Origin: Hyphomicrobiales bacterium
GTDB lineage: Bacteria > Pseudomonadota > Alphaproteobacteria > Rhizobiales > Rhizobiaceae
DNA: 64,000 nucleotides
Reading direction: 5' to 3'
Assembly (NCBI GenBank): GCA_900468065.1
Contig: UBTA01000115.1
Location: 8,317-72,316, forward strand
Shown here: positions 35,382 to 43,651 of the stretch, one piece after another
How the letters are laid out: the number at the start of each line of letters is the position of its first letter
Position numbering within the stretch: position 1 is the stretch's first letter
The notes under the pieces: model-generated
Databases searched by the model: none
What the model was told of the DNA's origin: nothing
What the model saw: the letters and a program-made list of their open reading frames with translations, nothing else
Position numbers and translations under genes: made by a program

Positions 35382-36119
35382 ATGAACACTCAGGCACCTG
35401 TGCTGCAGCTCAAGGACATCCGCAAGAATTTCGATGCCGTCGTTGCCATCGAGAATTTTTCACTCGATATCTATCCGGGCGAAATCGTTGCCCTGGTCGG
35501 CGATAACGGCGCCGGTAAATCGACGCTGATCAAGATCGTCTCGGGTGTCTATGGCCCGTCATCCGGGACGATCACCATCGAAGGCGAGACCGTCGCCATG
35601 TCCAGCGCCACCATGGCCCGTTCGCACGGCATCGAGGTGGTCTACCAGGACCTGGCGCTGGCCGACCAGCAGACGGTCTATATGAACATGTTCCTTGGCC
35701 GGGAACTGACCAACGGCATCGGTCTGCTGGACCGCAAGACCATGATTTCCGAGACGGAAAAGCTGGTAAAGGAACTCGATGTGCGCATCCCGTCGGCACA
35801 TGCAACAATCCGCGATCTCTCCGGCGGCCAGCGGCAAGGTGTGGCGATTGCCCGTGCTACCCGCTGGGCAAAGAAGCTGATCCTGCTCGACGAGCCGACG
35901 GCGGCGCTCGGCGTTGCCGAAACGGCAAAGGTCGAGGAAATCGTGCAGTCGCTGAAGTCACGCAATATCGGCGTGCTGATTATCAGCCACAGCCTCGATC
36001 AGGTGTTCAAGCTCTCGGACCGGATCTGTGTCTTGCGGCGCGGCAAGCAGATCGGCATCCGCAGGACCGCGGAGACCAACAAGAACGAGATCGTCTCGAT
36101 GATCACCGGCGTCAACTGA
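35382..36119 (+). CDS. ABC transporter ATPase, single nucleotide-binding domain
   Basis: A 245-residue ATPase with Walker A GDNGAGKST (40-48), Q-loop VVYQDLAL, signature LSGGQRQGVAIARA (146-159), Walker B LILLDEP (166-172) and switch His in IISHSLDQV. Sugar transporters of the RbsC type usually have a double-domain ATPase of about 500 residues; this one has one domain and would act as a homodimer, as in the FrcA type. ATG 35382 with GGAGA six bases before is chosen. It is the last gene of the cluster and converges with a TetR gene 9 bases away. Confidence 0.93.
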   Translation: MNTQAPVLQLKDIRKNFDAVVAIENFSLDIYPGEIVALVGDNGAGKSTLIKIVSGVYGPSSGTITIEGETVAMSSATMARSHGIEVVYQDLALADQQTVYMNMFLGRELTNGIGLLDRKTMISETEKLVKELDVRIPSAHATIRDLSGGQRQGVAIARATRWAKKLILLDEPTAALGVAETAKVEEIVQSLKSRNIGVLIISHSLDQVFKLSDRICVLRRGKQIGIRRTAETNKNEIVSMITGVN

Positions 36120-36128
36120 CGCCGGGAT

Positions 36129-36818
36129 TTACACCGCCGGAAGCGCTGGCGCGTTTGCCTGCGCCGGTGCGCCATAGGCCCGTATGAACGTTCGCACGGC
36201 ATTGCGGGCAGCACTTTCCAGCTCCACTTCCGTGGGCGTGACGCCGAACAGCGTGCTCATCTGCAGGTCGGCATTGACCAGTGCCAGGAACTGGCGGGCC
36301 GCGACGTCGAAGTCGTCGACTTGCAGAAGCCCTTTGTATGATAGCCTGGCGAAGAGGGCTGCAAGTGCCGTGCCGATCTTGCGGGGACCGTGCTGGCGCC
36401 AGCCCTCGAACAGATGCGGATACCGTTCGCCTTCTGACAGAACCAGTTTGCGCAGGAATTTTCCATCCTGGTTGCAGATGCAGTTTTGGCTGAGGCGTAC
36501 GGCAAAGGCGGCAAGATCGTCTTCCAGGCGTTCCGGGATTTCCGGAAAACTCGACAGGGTCGAGAAAAGCATCGCATTGGCGCGATCCATGACGTCCTCC
36601 ACCACCGCCATGAAGAGATTGTCCTTCTCCCGGTAGTGATTGTAGACTGTTTGGCGCGAAACGCAGGCTGCCGAGGCAATCTCGTCGATGCTCGCACCGG
36701 CAAACCCCTGGCGGCAGAAAACTTCCGCTGCTGCTTCCAAAATGGACAGACGCTTGGCGCATTGACCGCGCTGGCTGTGCACTGACATCCTCTGAATGGT
36801 ATCGCTCTTACTTTTCAT
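36129..36818 (-). CDS. TetR-family regulator (AcrR type)
   Basis: A 229-residue repressor. The N-terminal helix-turn-helix is KRLSILEAAAEVFCRQGFAG, SIDEIASAACVSRQTVYNHY (residues about 22-62), followed by REKDNLFMAVVED. The C-terminal half is the TetR_C_7/AefR-like ligand domain (GKFLRKLVLSEGERYPHLFE). It is divergent from a Bcr/CflA efflux pump; the palindrome at 36847-36862 lies between them, so it probably represses itself and the pump until a drug-like ligand binds. Start at ATG 36818. Confidence 0.9.
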   Translation of the reverse strand: MKSKSDTIQRMSVHSQRGQCAKRLSILEAAAEVFCRQGFAGASIDEIASAACVSRQTVYNHYREKDNLFMAVVEDVMDRANAMLFSTLSSFPEIPERLEDDLAAFAVRLSQNCICNQDGKFLRKLVLSEGERYPHLFEGWRQHGPRKIGTALAALFARLSYKGLLQVDDFDVAARQFLALVNADLQMSTLFGVTPTEVELESAARNAVRTFIRAYGAPAQANAPALPAV

Positions 36819-36846
36819 AGGCCAAAGATAATGGGTCTTGACGTTT

Positions 36847-36862
36847 TAGACAATGGTGTCTA
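36847..36862. promoter_or_regulatory. Candidate TetR operator
   Basis: TAGACA (36847-36852) and TGTCTA (36857-36862) form a perfect palindrome with 4 bases between, 29 bases upstream of the TetR start codon. A related ACACCAGTGTCC follows at 36868. It overlaps a TTGACG at 36838 that may be a -35 box. Confidence 0.6.
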
Positions 36863-37023
36863 GTTTTACACCAGTGTCCAAGTTTCTTGACGCTGATTGC
36901 CAAGCGTGCGGGTGTCCTCCCAAGCACCGCGCCATCGCTTGGCAACGATCCATTGAACCCTCGTGAGAGCAACGCTGCGCAAGGCTGATTCGGTTTGTGC
37001 TGCCGTTTCTGAAAGATGATCCC

Positions 37024-38223
37024 ATGACGTCCACCTTCTTCCGGACTGCCCTCATCCTCGGCCTGTTGTCGGCCATCGGACCCTTCGCCATCGACATGTA
37101 TCTGCCGGCGTTGCCCTCGATCGGGCAGGACCTCGGCGCCGAAAACCATGTCGTGCAGCTGAGCCTGCTTGCCTTCTTCATCTCCTTTGCCCTGGCGCAG
37201 CTGGTCTATGGTCCCTTGTCCGACATGTGGGGCCGCAAGGCGCCGCTCTATATCGGCATCGGCATTTTCGCACTCGCCAGTATCGGCTGCGCGCTGGCAA
37301 GCGATATCGAAACGCTGATCGCCTTCCGCTTCCTGCAAGGGATTGGCGGCGCGGCCGGCATGGTCATCCCGCGCGCCATCGTCCGCGACATGCATACCGG
37401 CGTGCAGGCTGCCCGCCTGATGTCACTGTTAATGCTGGTCTTCAGCATCTCGCCTATCCTGGCACCGCTGACCGGCAGCGCGGTCACCGAGTTCTACGGG
37501 TGGCGCGGCGTGTTCTGGGCCGTGATGATCGCCGCCTTGATCGGCCTGATCCTGCTGGCAACGCAGCTGCAGGAAACCCGCCGCAAGGAACACCGCGCCG
37601 AAAGTGGCCTGCGCAGCGCCATGGCCGCTTACGGCCGTCTTCTGCGGGACAAGAACTTCCTGACGCTGACCTTCATCGGCGGTCTCGGCATTTCCAGCTT
37701 CCTCGTTTATCTCGCCAACTCACCCTTCGTGCTGATCGACTACTACGGGCTGACGCCGACGCAATACAGCTTCGCCTTCTCGATCAATGCCGTGTCGTTC
37801 TTCGCGGTATCGCAGGCGACCGGCTGGTTCGGCGAACGGTTTGGGCTTGTTCGTGTCATGCGCATTGCGGTGACCGCTTTCGCATTGACCATGGCAGCGA
37901 TGGCCGTCGTCATGAGCCTCGGCTTCATCCAGCTTCCGGTCATGGCGACGTTCCTGTTCATCGGTTACGGCTTCCTCGGTCTGGTCATCCCGACCAGTGC
38001 TGTACTGGCGCTGGAAGAGCACGGCGAGATCGCCGGCACGGCGTCGTCGCTGATGGGAACGCTGCATTTCGTCACCGCGGCCGTCGCCATGGTCATCGCA
38101 TCGGTATTCTTCGATGGCACGGCCGTGCCGATGGCCATGGGCATCGCCCTGTCCGCTGTTGGTGCACTGCTGCTCACCCAGGCCACCATCGGCCGCCGCC
38201 GCGCGGTTGCTGCCGCCGAGTAA
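37024..38223 (+). CDS. Bcr/CflA-family drug efflux MFS transporter
   Basis: A 399-residue 12-helix transporter. The Bcr/CflA marks are present: SAIGPFAIDMYLPALPSIGQ at the first helix, LVYGPLSDMWGRKAPLYIGI (motif A), RFLQGIGGAAGMVIPRAIVR, and SISPILAPLTGSAV in helix 5. The family exports bicyclomycin, sulfonamides and other drugs by proton antiport. The start at 37024 gives the family N-terminus. It is divergent from its probable repressor TetR and ends before a terminator shared with the convergent DUF418 gene. Confidence 0.92.
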   Translation: MTSTFFRTALILGLLSAIGPFAIDMYLPALPSIGQDLGAENHVVQLSLLAFFISFALAQLVYGPLSDMWGRKAPLYIGIGIFALASIGCALASDIETLIAFRFLQGIGGAAGMVIPRAIVRDMHTGVQAARLMSLLMLVFSISPILAPLTGSAVTEFYGWRGVFWAVMIAALIGLILLATQLQETRRKEHRAESGLRSAMAAYGRLLRDKNFLTLTFIGGLGISSFLVYLANSPFVLIDYYGLTPTQYSFAFSINAVSFFAVSQATGWFGERFGLVRVMRIAVTAFALTMAAMAVVMSLGFIQLPVMATFLFIGYGFLGLVIPTSAVLALEEHGEIAGTASSLMGTLHFVTAAVAMVIASVFFDGTAVPMAMGIALSAVGALLLTQATIGRRRAVAAAE

Positions 38224-38250
38224 GCGCCGGTCGCAAGGACGTCCAAGAAC

Positions 38251-38280
38251 AAAGGCCCGGCGCAAAACTCCGGGCTTTTG
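38251..38280. terminator. Bidirectional terminator
   Basis: GCCCGG (38255-38260) pairs with CCGGGC (38270-38275), flanked by AAAG on the left and TTTTG on the right, so it can end transcripts from both the Bcr/CflA gene and the convergent DUF418 gene. Confidence 0.8.
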
Positions 38281-38284
38281 TTGT

Positions 38285-39481
38285 TCAGACAGCTCTGGTT
38301 TTCCGCCATTTCGGCCAAGCGGCGATGGTGATAGCCCGCAGTCCCCATTCCAAGGGGCCATAGGCAAAGCGTGCCATCCACCAACGGCTGAGCGTCAACT
38401 GCAGCACGAAGATCGCCGCAGCCGCAAGCAGGCCGGCCAGTGGCGGCCATTGCCCCATCAGTCTGAAGCCGTAAGCGTGGAACAGGACTGCGCAGATCAG
38501 CGATTGCAGCAGATAGTTGGACAGAGCCATGCGGCCCGCTGGAGCCAGCGCTGCCGCCAACTGTTGGCCAGACCTGTGCTGGAACAGCATCATCGCACCG
38601 GCGAGATAGGCGGCGGTCAGGAAGGGGCCGAGCAGAATGCCGAGCGCCAGCCCCAGCACGTCCCAGCCGCTGCCAGCCCGATATACCGCGCCATAGGCAC
38701 AGAGCGCCGAGGCCGGTAACCCAACGAGCAGGCCGACCCGCAGCATCCGGGCGTAAAACGGTGCGTATGTTTTGAAATCGGCTAGCATGCGTCTTTTGCC
38801 CGCTGCCATGCCGGCCAGGAACATGGCGAAGGCACACGGTGCCTGCATGGCGCCGGTGACCAGCCAGATTTCGCTGAGATCGCGCAGATGCTGCGCAATC
38901 ACGGTGCCTGGCGTCTCGCGATAGGCTGCCATGATCCTGGCGGCGTCACTCAGCGACGTCGAGAAATCGACGGCGGATGGCAGCAGTATTTGCGTGAGGC
39001 CGAGTGAAGCCCAAAGCAGCGCCGTTGCAAGGATCAGCCCTTTGGCAAGTCTGAGCACCTTTGCCTCGGGCGTTTGCCGGAAGGCGAGAAGCAGGGCGCC
39101 GAGCACAGCATAGGTGGTGAGGATATCGCCGTGGAACAGGAGAACGGCGTGCACTAGCCCGATCGCCCACAGACCAGCCTGACGCCGCAGGATCCGCGGC
39201 AGAAACGCCGCTCCGGACTTCTCGGCCGACTGCATCTGCAGGGTGAAACTGTAGCCGAAGAGGAACGAGAACAGTAGGTAAAATTTCATTTCGAACAGAA
39301 AAGCGATCAGGAAGCGGACCGCCATATCCAGTTCCGACGTGAAGAATGGATCAGCCACCGAAGCACCGTAAAAAGGAGACAGGAAGGCGCAGATATTGAC
39401 GATCAGGATGCCGAACAGGGCGAAACCGCGCACGGAATCGACTTCAAGGATGCGTTCCTCGGAAATTATTTGATGGAGCAT
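38285..39481 (-). CDS. DUF418-domain membrane protein (YeiB-like)
   Basis: A roughly 398-residue polytopic inner-membrane protein. The N-terminus RILEVDSVRGFALFGILIVN is the family signature (DxxRGxAxxGIxxxN), FEMKFYLLFSFLFGYSF follows, and the C-terminal DUF418 domain includes PAGRMALSNYLLQSLICAVL and FVLQLTLSRWWMARFAYGPL, then GPLEWGLR. Around ten hydrophobic spans are visible. Function is unknown; the fold resembles membrane acyltransferases. ATG 39481 or GTG 39490 can start it; the latter overlaps the TetR stop. It is translationally coupled to the TetR gene upstream. Confidence 0.88.
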   Translation of the reverse strand: MLHQIISEERILEVDSVRGFALFGILIVNICAFLSPFYGASVADPFFTSELDMAVRFLIAFLFEMKFYLLFSFLFGYSFTLQMQSAEKSGAAFLPRILRRQAGLWAIGLVHAVLLFHGDILTTYAVLGALLLAFRQTPEAKVLRLAKGLILATALLWASLGLTQILLPSAVDFSTSLSDAARIMAAYRETPGTVIAQHLRDLSEIWLVTGAMQAPCAFAMFLAGMAAGKRRMLADFKTYAPFYARMLRVGLLVGLPASALCAYGAVYRAGSGWDVLGLALGILLGPFLTAAYLAGAMMLFQHRSGQQLAAALAPAGRMALSNYLLQSLICAVLFHAYGFRLMGQWPPLAGLLAAAAIFVLQLTLSRWWMARFAYGPLEWGLRAITIAAWPKWRKTRAV

Positions 39482-39486
39482 GACGG

Positions 39487-40101
39487 TCACATCGCTCCGG
39501 TATCCAGGCCGTGGCGCAGGAAACGGTCGAGCAGCGTGTGCATCATCAGTTTGTTCTGCAGCGGCCGGAATTCCGGGTCGACGGCAATCCGGCTGAAGAT
39601 GCCGTCGATCAGCGCAGCGATCCAGACGGTCGCGCCTGGGACGTCAAGCGCCGGGTCGATCTGCCCGCGTTTTGCAGCCTCGCGCAGCATAGCTTGAATC
39701 GCTTCACGCAGGATCTTGTCGTTGCGCTCAACGCGGCTGCGGATTTCTCCCTCACGCGTGGCTTCTGCGGCAATTTCGAGCATCAGGCTTGCGAAGGCCG
39801 GATCGGCAGCGAGATCGAGCACCATGTCCATGAAGGCGACAAGGGCTGCATAGAGATCGCTTTGCTGGTCGATCCCTTCGAAACAGGCTGCCAATGCGAC
39901 ACCTTCCTGATCGACGATCGCAGCGATGATCGCCTGCTTGTTTGGAAAATAGTAAAACAGATTGCCGGGGCTCATCCCGGCGGCAGCGCAAATTTCCGCG
40001 GTGCTGGTACCGTGAAAGCCCTTCTGGGCGAAACAGGCCGTTGCCGCAACAATGACTGTCTGGCGGCGTTCAGCATATTTTTCAGGATCGATTTTTCGCA
40101 T
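39487..40101 (-). CDS. TetR-family regulator of the DUF418 gene
   Basis: A 204-residue repressor. The helix-turn-helix is RRQTVIVAATACFAQKGFHG, TSTAEICAAAGMSPGNLFYY, FPNKQAIIAAIV, typical of BetI/AcrR-like proteins (TetR_C_6 class). The ligand domain is complete. It is the first gene of a two-gene minus-strand operon with the DUF418 protein and has a direct repeat just upstream that is the likely operator. Confidence 0.9.
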   Translation of the reverse strand: MRKIDPEKYAERRQTVIVAATACFAQKGFHGTSTAEICAAAGMSPGNLFYYFPNKQAIIAAIVDQEGVALAACFEGIDQQSDLYAALVAFMDMVLDLAADPAFASLMLEIAAEATREGEIRSRVERNDKILREAIQAMLREAAKRGQIDPALDVPGATVWIAALIDGIFSRIAVDPEFRPLQNKLMMHTLLDRFLRHGLDTGAM

Positions 40102-40118
40102 CAGAACTGCCCATTCAA

Positions 40119-40154
40119 TTATTAGACGGATTACTCTATCTATTTATTGGACGG
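40119..40154. promoter_or_regulatory. Direct repeat upstream of the TetR-DUF418 operon
   Basis: TTATTAGACGG (40119-40129) and TTATTGGACGG (40144-40154) differ at one base and are 25 bases apart start to start. They lie 18 to 53 bases before the TetR start, in A/T-rich DNA, as expected for an autorepression site with two regulator dimers. Confidence 0.55.
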
Positions 40155-40180
40155 AAATGTCAATCTCTGTCAGCTGGTGC

Positions 40181-40190
40181 GGGGGGGGGG
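40181..40190. repeat. Ten-base G homopolymer
   Basis: Ten consecutive G, then TA and five more G, sit in the intergenic region between the divergent TetR operon and the metE leader. It lies outside any gene. Such tracts vary in length during replication and are hard to sequence. Confidence 0.8.
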
Positions 40191-40308
40191 TAGGGGGTGC
40201 CTTGCAAGGGCTGCGTTTTTTCAGGTTATGAGAATTGAATTAAAGACATAAGCATTCCTTTATGTCCATTGACGGATCCTCCGGTTTGACGCATGCTGAT
40301 GAGATCGT

Positions 40309-40490
40309 GGTTCTCCGGAGTTCGCATCCGGAGCTAAGAGGGAATTCGGTGCGATGCCGCAAGGCGTTCATGCCGGAGCTGCCCCCGCAACTGTAAGCGG
40401 CGAGTTTCTGTCTACCTAAAGTCACTGGGACGCGAATGCCCTGGGAAGACCGGACAGCGACGATGACCCGCAAGCCAGGAGACCTGCCGC
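40309..40490 (+). ncRNA. Cobalamin riboswitch upstream of metE
   Basis: The conserved cobalamin aptamer pieces appear in order: GAGCTAAGAGGGAA near 40331-40344 with CGGTGCG, then GCCGGAGCTGCCCCCGCAAC (40372-40391) with CTGTAAGC, and the B12 box AGCCAGGAGACCTGCC (40474-40489) preceded by GACCCGC. Adenosyl- or methylcobalamin binding should turn off the downstream B12-independent methionine synthase. A GC-rich stem (CGGG...CCCG) follows at 40507-40522 as probable expression platform. The metE start is at 40614. Confidence 0.93.
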
Positions 40491-40613
40491 GATAGATAAC
40501 GTCCACGGGCGGGGTGTCCCGGTGTGCCGCTTTGCGAAACGGTGGGCCGTGCCTAACGTTCGACACGCAACGCGTCCGCTAGTGCCTCGCCCTCAACAAT
40601 CGGGGTAAGGAAA

Positions 40614-42959
40614 ATGACCATCACCAAAGCAAACCTGGGATTTCCCAGGATCGGCGCCAAGCGCGAACTGAAGTTTGCGTTGGAAAGCTATTAGGCCGGC
40701 AAATCGGGCGCAGACGCACTGCTTGAGAGGGCCAAGAGCCTGCGGGCAAAAAACTGGAACCTCCAGAAAAACAAGGGGATCGCAGTCATCCCCTCCAACG
40801 ACTTTTCGCTTTATGACCACGTTCTCGACACCGCCGTCATGGTCGGTGCCATCCCGGCGGCCTATGGTTGGAAGGGCGGTCCTGTCGACCTCGATACCTA
40901 TTTCGCCATGGCGCGTGGCAGTGAGAGTGGCGGACACGCAAGCTGCGGCCATGCCGAGCACGGGCATGGCGTTCCCGCGCTCGAGATGACCAAGTGGTTC
41001 GACACCAACTATCACTACATGGTACCGGAATTCACCGTCGATCAGGCGTTTGAGCTGACCGCCAACCGGCCGCTCGAAGCCTTCCGTGAGGCAAAGGCGT
41101 TGGGTATCCACACCCGCCCGGTCATTCTCGGCCCCCTTACATTCCTCAAACTCGGAAAGGCGGCGCAGGATGGTGTTTCAACGATCAGCCTGCTCGATAG
41201 GTTGCTGCCGGTCTATGTGAGGTTGCTGACTGAGCTTTCGGACGCGGGGGTCGATTGGGTGCAGATCGACGAGCCTTGCCTTGTTCTCGATCTTTCCGAT
41301 GCCGAGCGTACCGCCTTCGCGCAAGCCTATCAGGCACTCCGTAACGCAGCTCCCGGCCTCAAGGTGATGCTGGCAGCCTATTTTGGCGCAATTGGTGACA
41401 ATCTCGAGACTGTCCTGAAATTGCCGGTCGCGGGCCTGCATGTCGATCTGGAGCGCGCGCCGCAGCAGGCCGCAACCCTGATCGACAAGGCACCGGCGGA
41501 TCTGTTCCTGTCGCTTGGGGTCATCGACGGCCGCAATGTCTGGCGCGCTGATCTCGCAGGCCTGTTCAAGCGTATCCAGCCGCTGATCGAGGCGCATGGG
41601 CATGGCAAGGTGCAGCTGGCACCGTCCTCGTCTCTGTTGCATGTGCCGATCGATCTCGCGCTTGAACCGGCGCTCGATCCTGAACTGGTTTCCTGGCTTG
41701 CCTTTGCGACCCAGAAACTCGATGAGCTTGCCTTGCTGGCAAAGGCATTCGACGCGGGCAGTGCGCAGGCAGCTCAGGTCTTCGCAACCTCGATTGCGGC
41801 TGCGAACGCGCGCCTGACCTCGGTAAAAGTGCATGATCCGCTGGTTGCAGGCCGCCTGAAGGAGGTTGATGCAAGTATGCTGAAGCGCACGTCGCCGTTT
41901 GCGAAACGCCAGAAGCTGCAACAGCAGAGATTGCGTCTGCCCTTGTTCCCGACGACGACGATCGGTTCGTTCCCGCAGACGGCCGATGTGCGCAAGGCCC
42001 GCTCAAAGCATGCCAAGGGCGAGCTTTCCTATGTTGATTACCAGGCTTTTCTTGAGCGCGAGACCGCGCAGGCGATCCGCTGGCAGGAGGAGATCGGCAT
42101 CGACGTGCTTGTGCACGGCGAGTTCGAGCGCAACGACATGGTGCAGTATTTCGGCGAACAGCTTTCGGGCTTTGCCTTTACCCAGCATGCCTGGGTGCAG
42201 AGCTACGGCTCGCGCTGTGTCCGGCCGCCGATCATTTATGGCGATGTTTCACGCCCGAACCCGATGACGGTTGCCTGGTGGAAGTATGCGCAGTTGCTGA
42301 CGGCCAAGACCGTCAAGGGCATGCTGACCGGACCGGTGACGATCCTCAACTGGTCGTTCGTCCGCGACGATCTTCCGCGCAGCACGGTCTGCAAGCAGAT
42401 CGCGCTTGCCATTCGCGACGAGGTTCATGATCTCGCCGAGGCTGGTGCGGCGATGATCCAGATCGACGAAGCGGCCCTGCGTGAAGGGCTGCCTCTGCGC
42501 CGCGCGGACTGGAAGGCCTATCTCGATTGGGCCGTCGAGAGCTTCCACCTTTGCTCGACCGGCGTGTCCGACGAGACGCAGATCCATACGCATATGTGCT
42601 ACTCGGAGTTCAACGATATCATGCCGGCGATCGCCGCCATGGATGCCGACGTGATCTCGATCGAGACCTCCCGTTCGAAAATGGAGCTTCTGTCGGCGTT
42701 CACCGGCCGCGGTTATCCAAACGAGATCGGACCTGGTGTCTATGATATCCATTCGCCACGTGTGCCCGCCGTCGAGGAGATGATCGAGCTTCTCGCCAAG
42801 GCGAGCGAGGGGCTGGTTGCCGGACAGATATGGGTCAATCCGGATTGCGGCCTGAAAACGCGCAAATGGGAAGAGGTCAAGCCGGCGCTCATCAACATGG
42901 TTGCCGCAGCTGCCCAGCTGCGTGCCGGCCTTGAGCGCGGCCGCGCGGTCAATTCATGA
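40614..42959 (+). pseudogene. metE: B12-independent methionine synthase with amber codon 27
   Basis: The reading frame from ATG 40614 encodes a complete 781-codon MetE, except that codon 27 (40692-40694) is TAG where relatives have Trp: MTITKANLGFPRIGAKRELK, FALESY, stop, AGKSGADALLERAK. The rest is intact: KWFDTNYHYMVPEF, WVQIDEPCLVLDL, LPLFPTTTIGSFPQTADVRK, VHGEFERNDMVQYFGEQL, the zinc-site HTHMCYSEFND, and CGLKTRKWEEVKPAL. MetE transfers a methyl group from methyltetrahydrofolate triglutamate to homocysteine. One base change (TGG to TAG) explains the break, so it is recent or a sequence error. Reinitiation at ATG 40839 would lack the first 75 residues. The cobalamin riboswitch upstream is intact. 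Confidence 0.9.
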
Positions 42960-43153
42960 TGCCGAGAGGCATGAAAGGGAGGCGCCGGCAATCCCCGGCG
43001 CTTTCCGCGCATGACATGGACCGGAAAATTCCTTCTGTCTCTGTAGTGGCATGGATCTATCCACAGCCGATTTCCGTGCCCGGCATTAACTCCCCATTAT
43101 CCACAATGCCGAAAAAATTACGCGCTATAAGGCATGTTTCCGATGCCTACACA

Positions 43154-43190
43154 TTGACGTTATTTTCCCGTCCTATACTATATCTAGTGT
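43154..43190 (+). promoter_or_regulatory. Promoter with overlapping NrdR box for nrdHIEF
   Basis: ATACTATATCTAGTGT (43175-43190) matches the NrdR consensus ACACTATATATAGTGT at 14 of 16 positions. TTGACG (43154-43159) is a good -35 box, and the TATACT/TACTAT words for -10 fall inside the NrdR box. NrdR bound here with (d)ATP would block the polymerase. A second, weaker box upstream was not convincing. The riboswitch starts right after it. Confidence 0.75.
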
Positions 43191-43193
43191 TAA

Positions 43194-43384
43194 AGGTTCC
43201 TCCGAATCGTAAAGTGACGGAGGCTAAGAGGGAATACGGTGCGCTTGGTCATTTAGGTCGGGCAAAACCGGAGCTGCCCCCGCAACTGTCAGCGGCGAGC
43301 GTCTGTTTCATTTCAAGTCACTGAAGCTGAGGCTTCGGGAAGACGAAATGGACGCAACGACCCGCAAGCCAGGAGACCTGCCTT
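43194..43384 (+). ncRNA. Cobalamin riboswitch upstream of nrdHIEF
   Basis: Aptamer pieces in order: GGCTAAGAGGGAA near 43223 with CGGTGCG, ACCGGAGCTGCCCCCGCAAC (43269-43288) with CTGTCAGC, and the B12 box AGCCAGGAGACCTGCC (43368-43383) preceded by GACCCGC. A 19-base block after the B12 box (43390-43408) is identical to one after the metE switch and folds into CGGGC...GCCCG, the probable expression platform. B12 should lower expression of this B12-independent reductase, as expected if the cell also has a B12-dependent class II enzyme. nrdH starts 268 bases later. Confidence 0.93.
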
Positions 43385-43651
43385 AACAAAACGTCCACGG
43401 GCGGGGTGCCCGGAAGGTCGCGTGATGTGCAGCGGAATGACTCCGCTTTGTATTGCGTTCTTCCGATGCCCGCCAAAAAGGCTTCGGGTGAAGGCATGTC
43501 AGTCAATCGGATTCGCAGACCAAGAGATGCGGGGTCGGCGGCGCAGGCCTAACCTCTCGCAAGCATCGCAATGCAAGACCCATGATCGGATCCGCGTGCA
43601 GCGGCTCGGAGCCTTTCGTGTGCCAGCAACATCACAGACACGAGGAACATC

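Noticed and set aside
37227-38363. 378-codon frame overlapping the Bcr/CflA gene
   Set aside because: It is the +1 shadow of the transporter; Arg-rich and without membrane helices.
43149-43164. Second NrdR box 26 bases upstream of the first
   Set aside because: Only the ACAC half matches; too weak to claim, although NrdR boxes often come in pairs.
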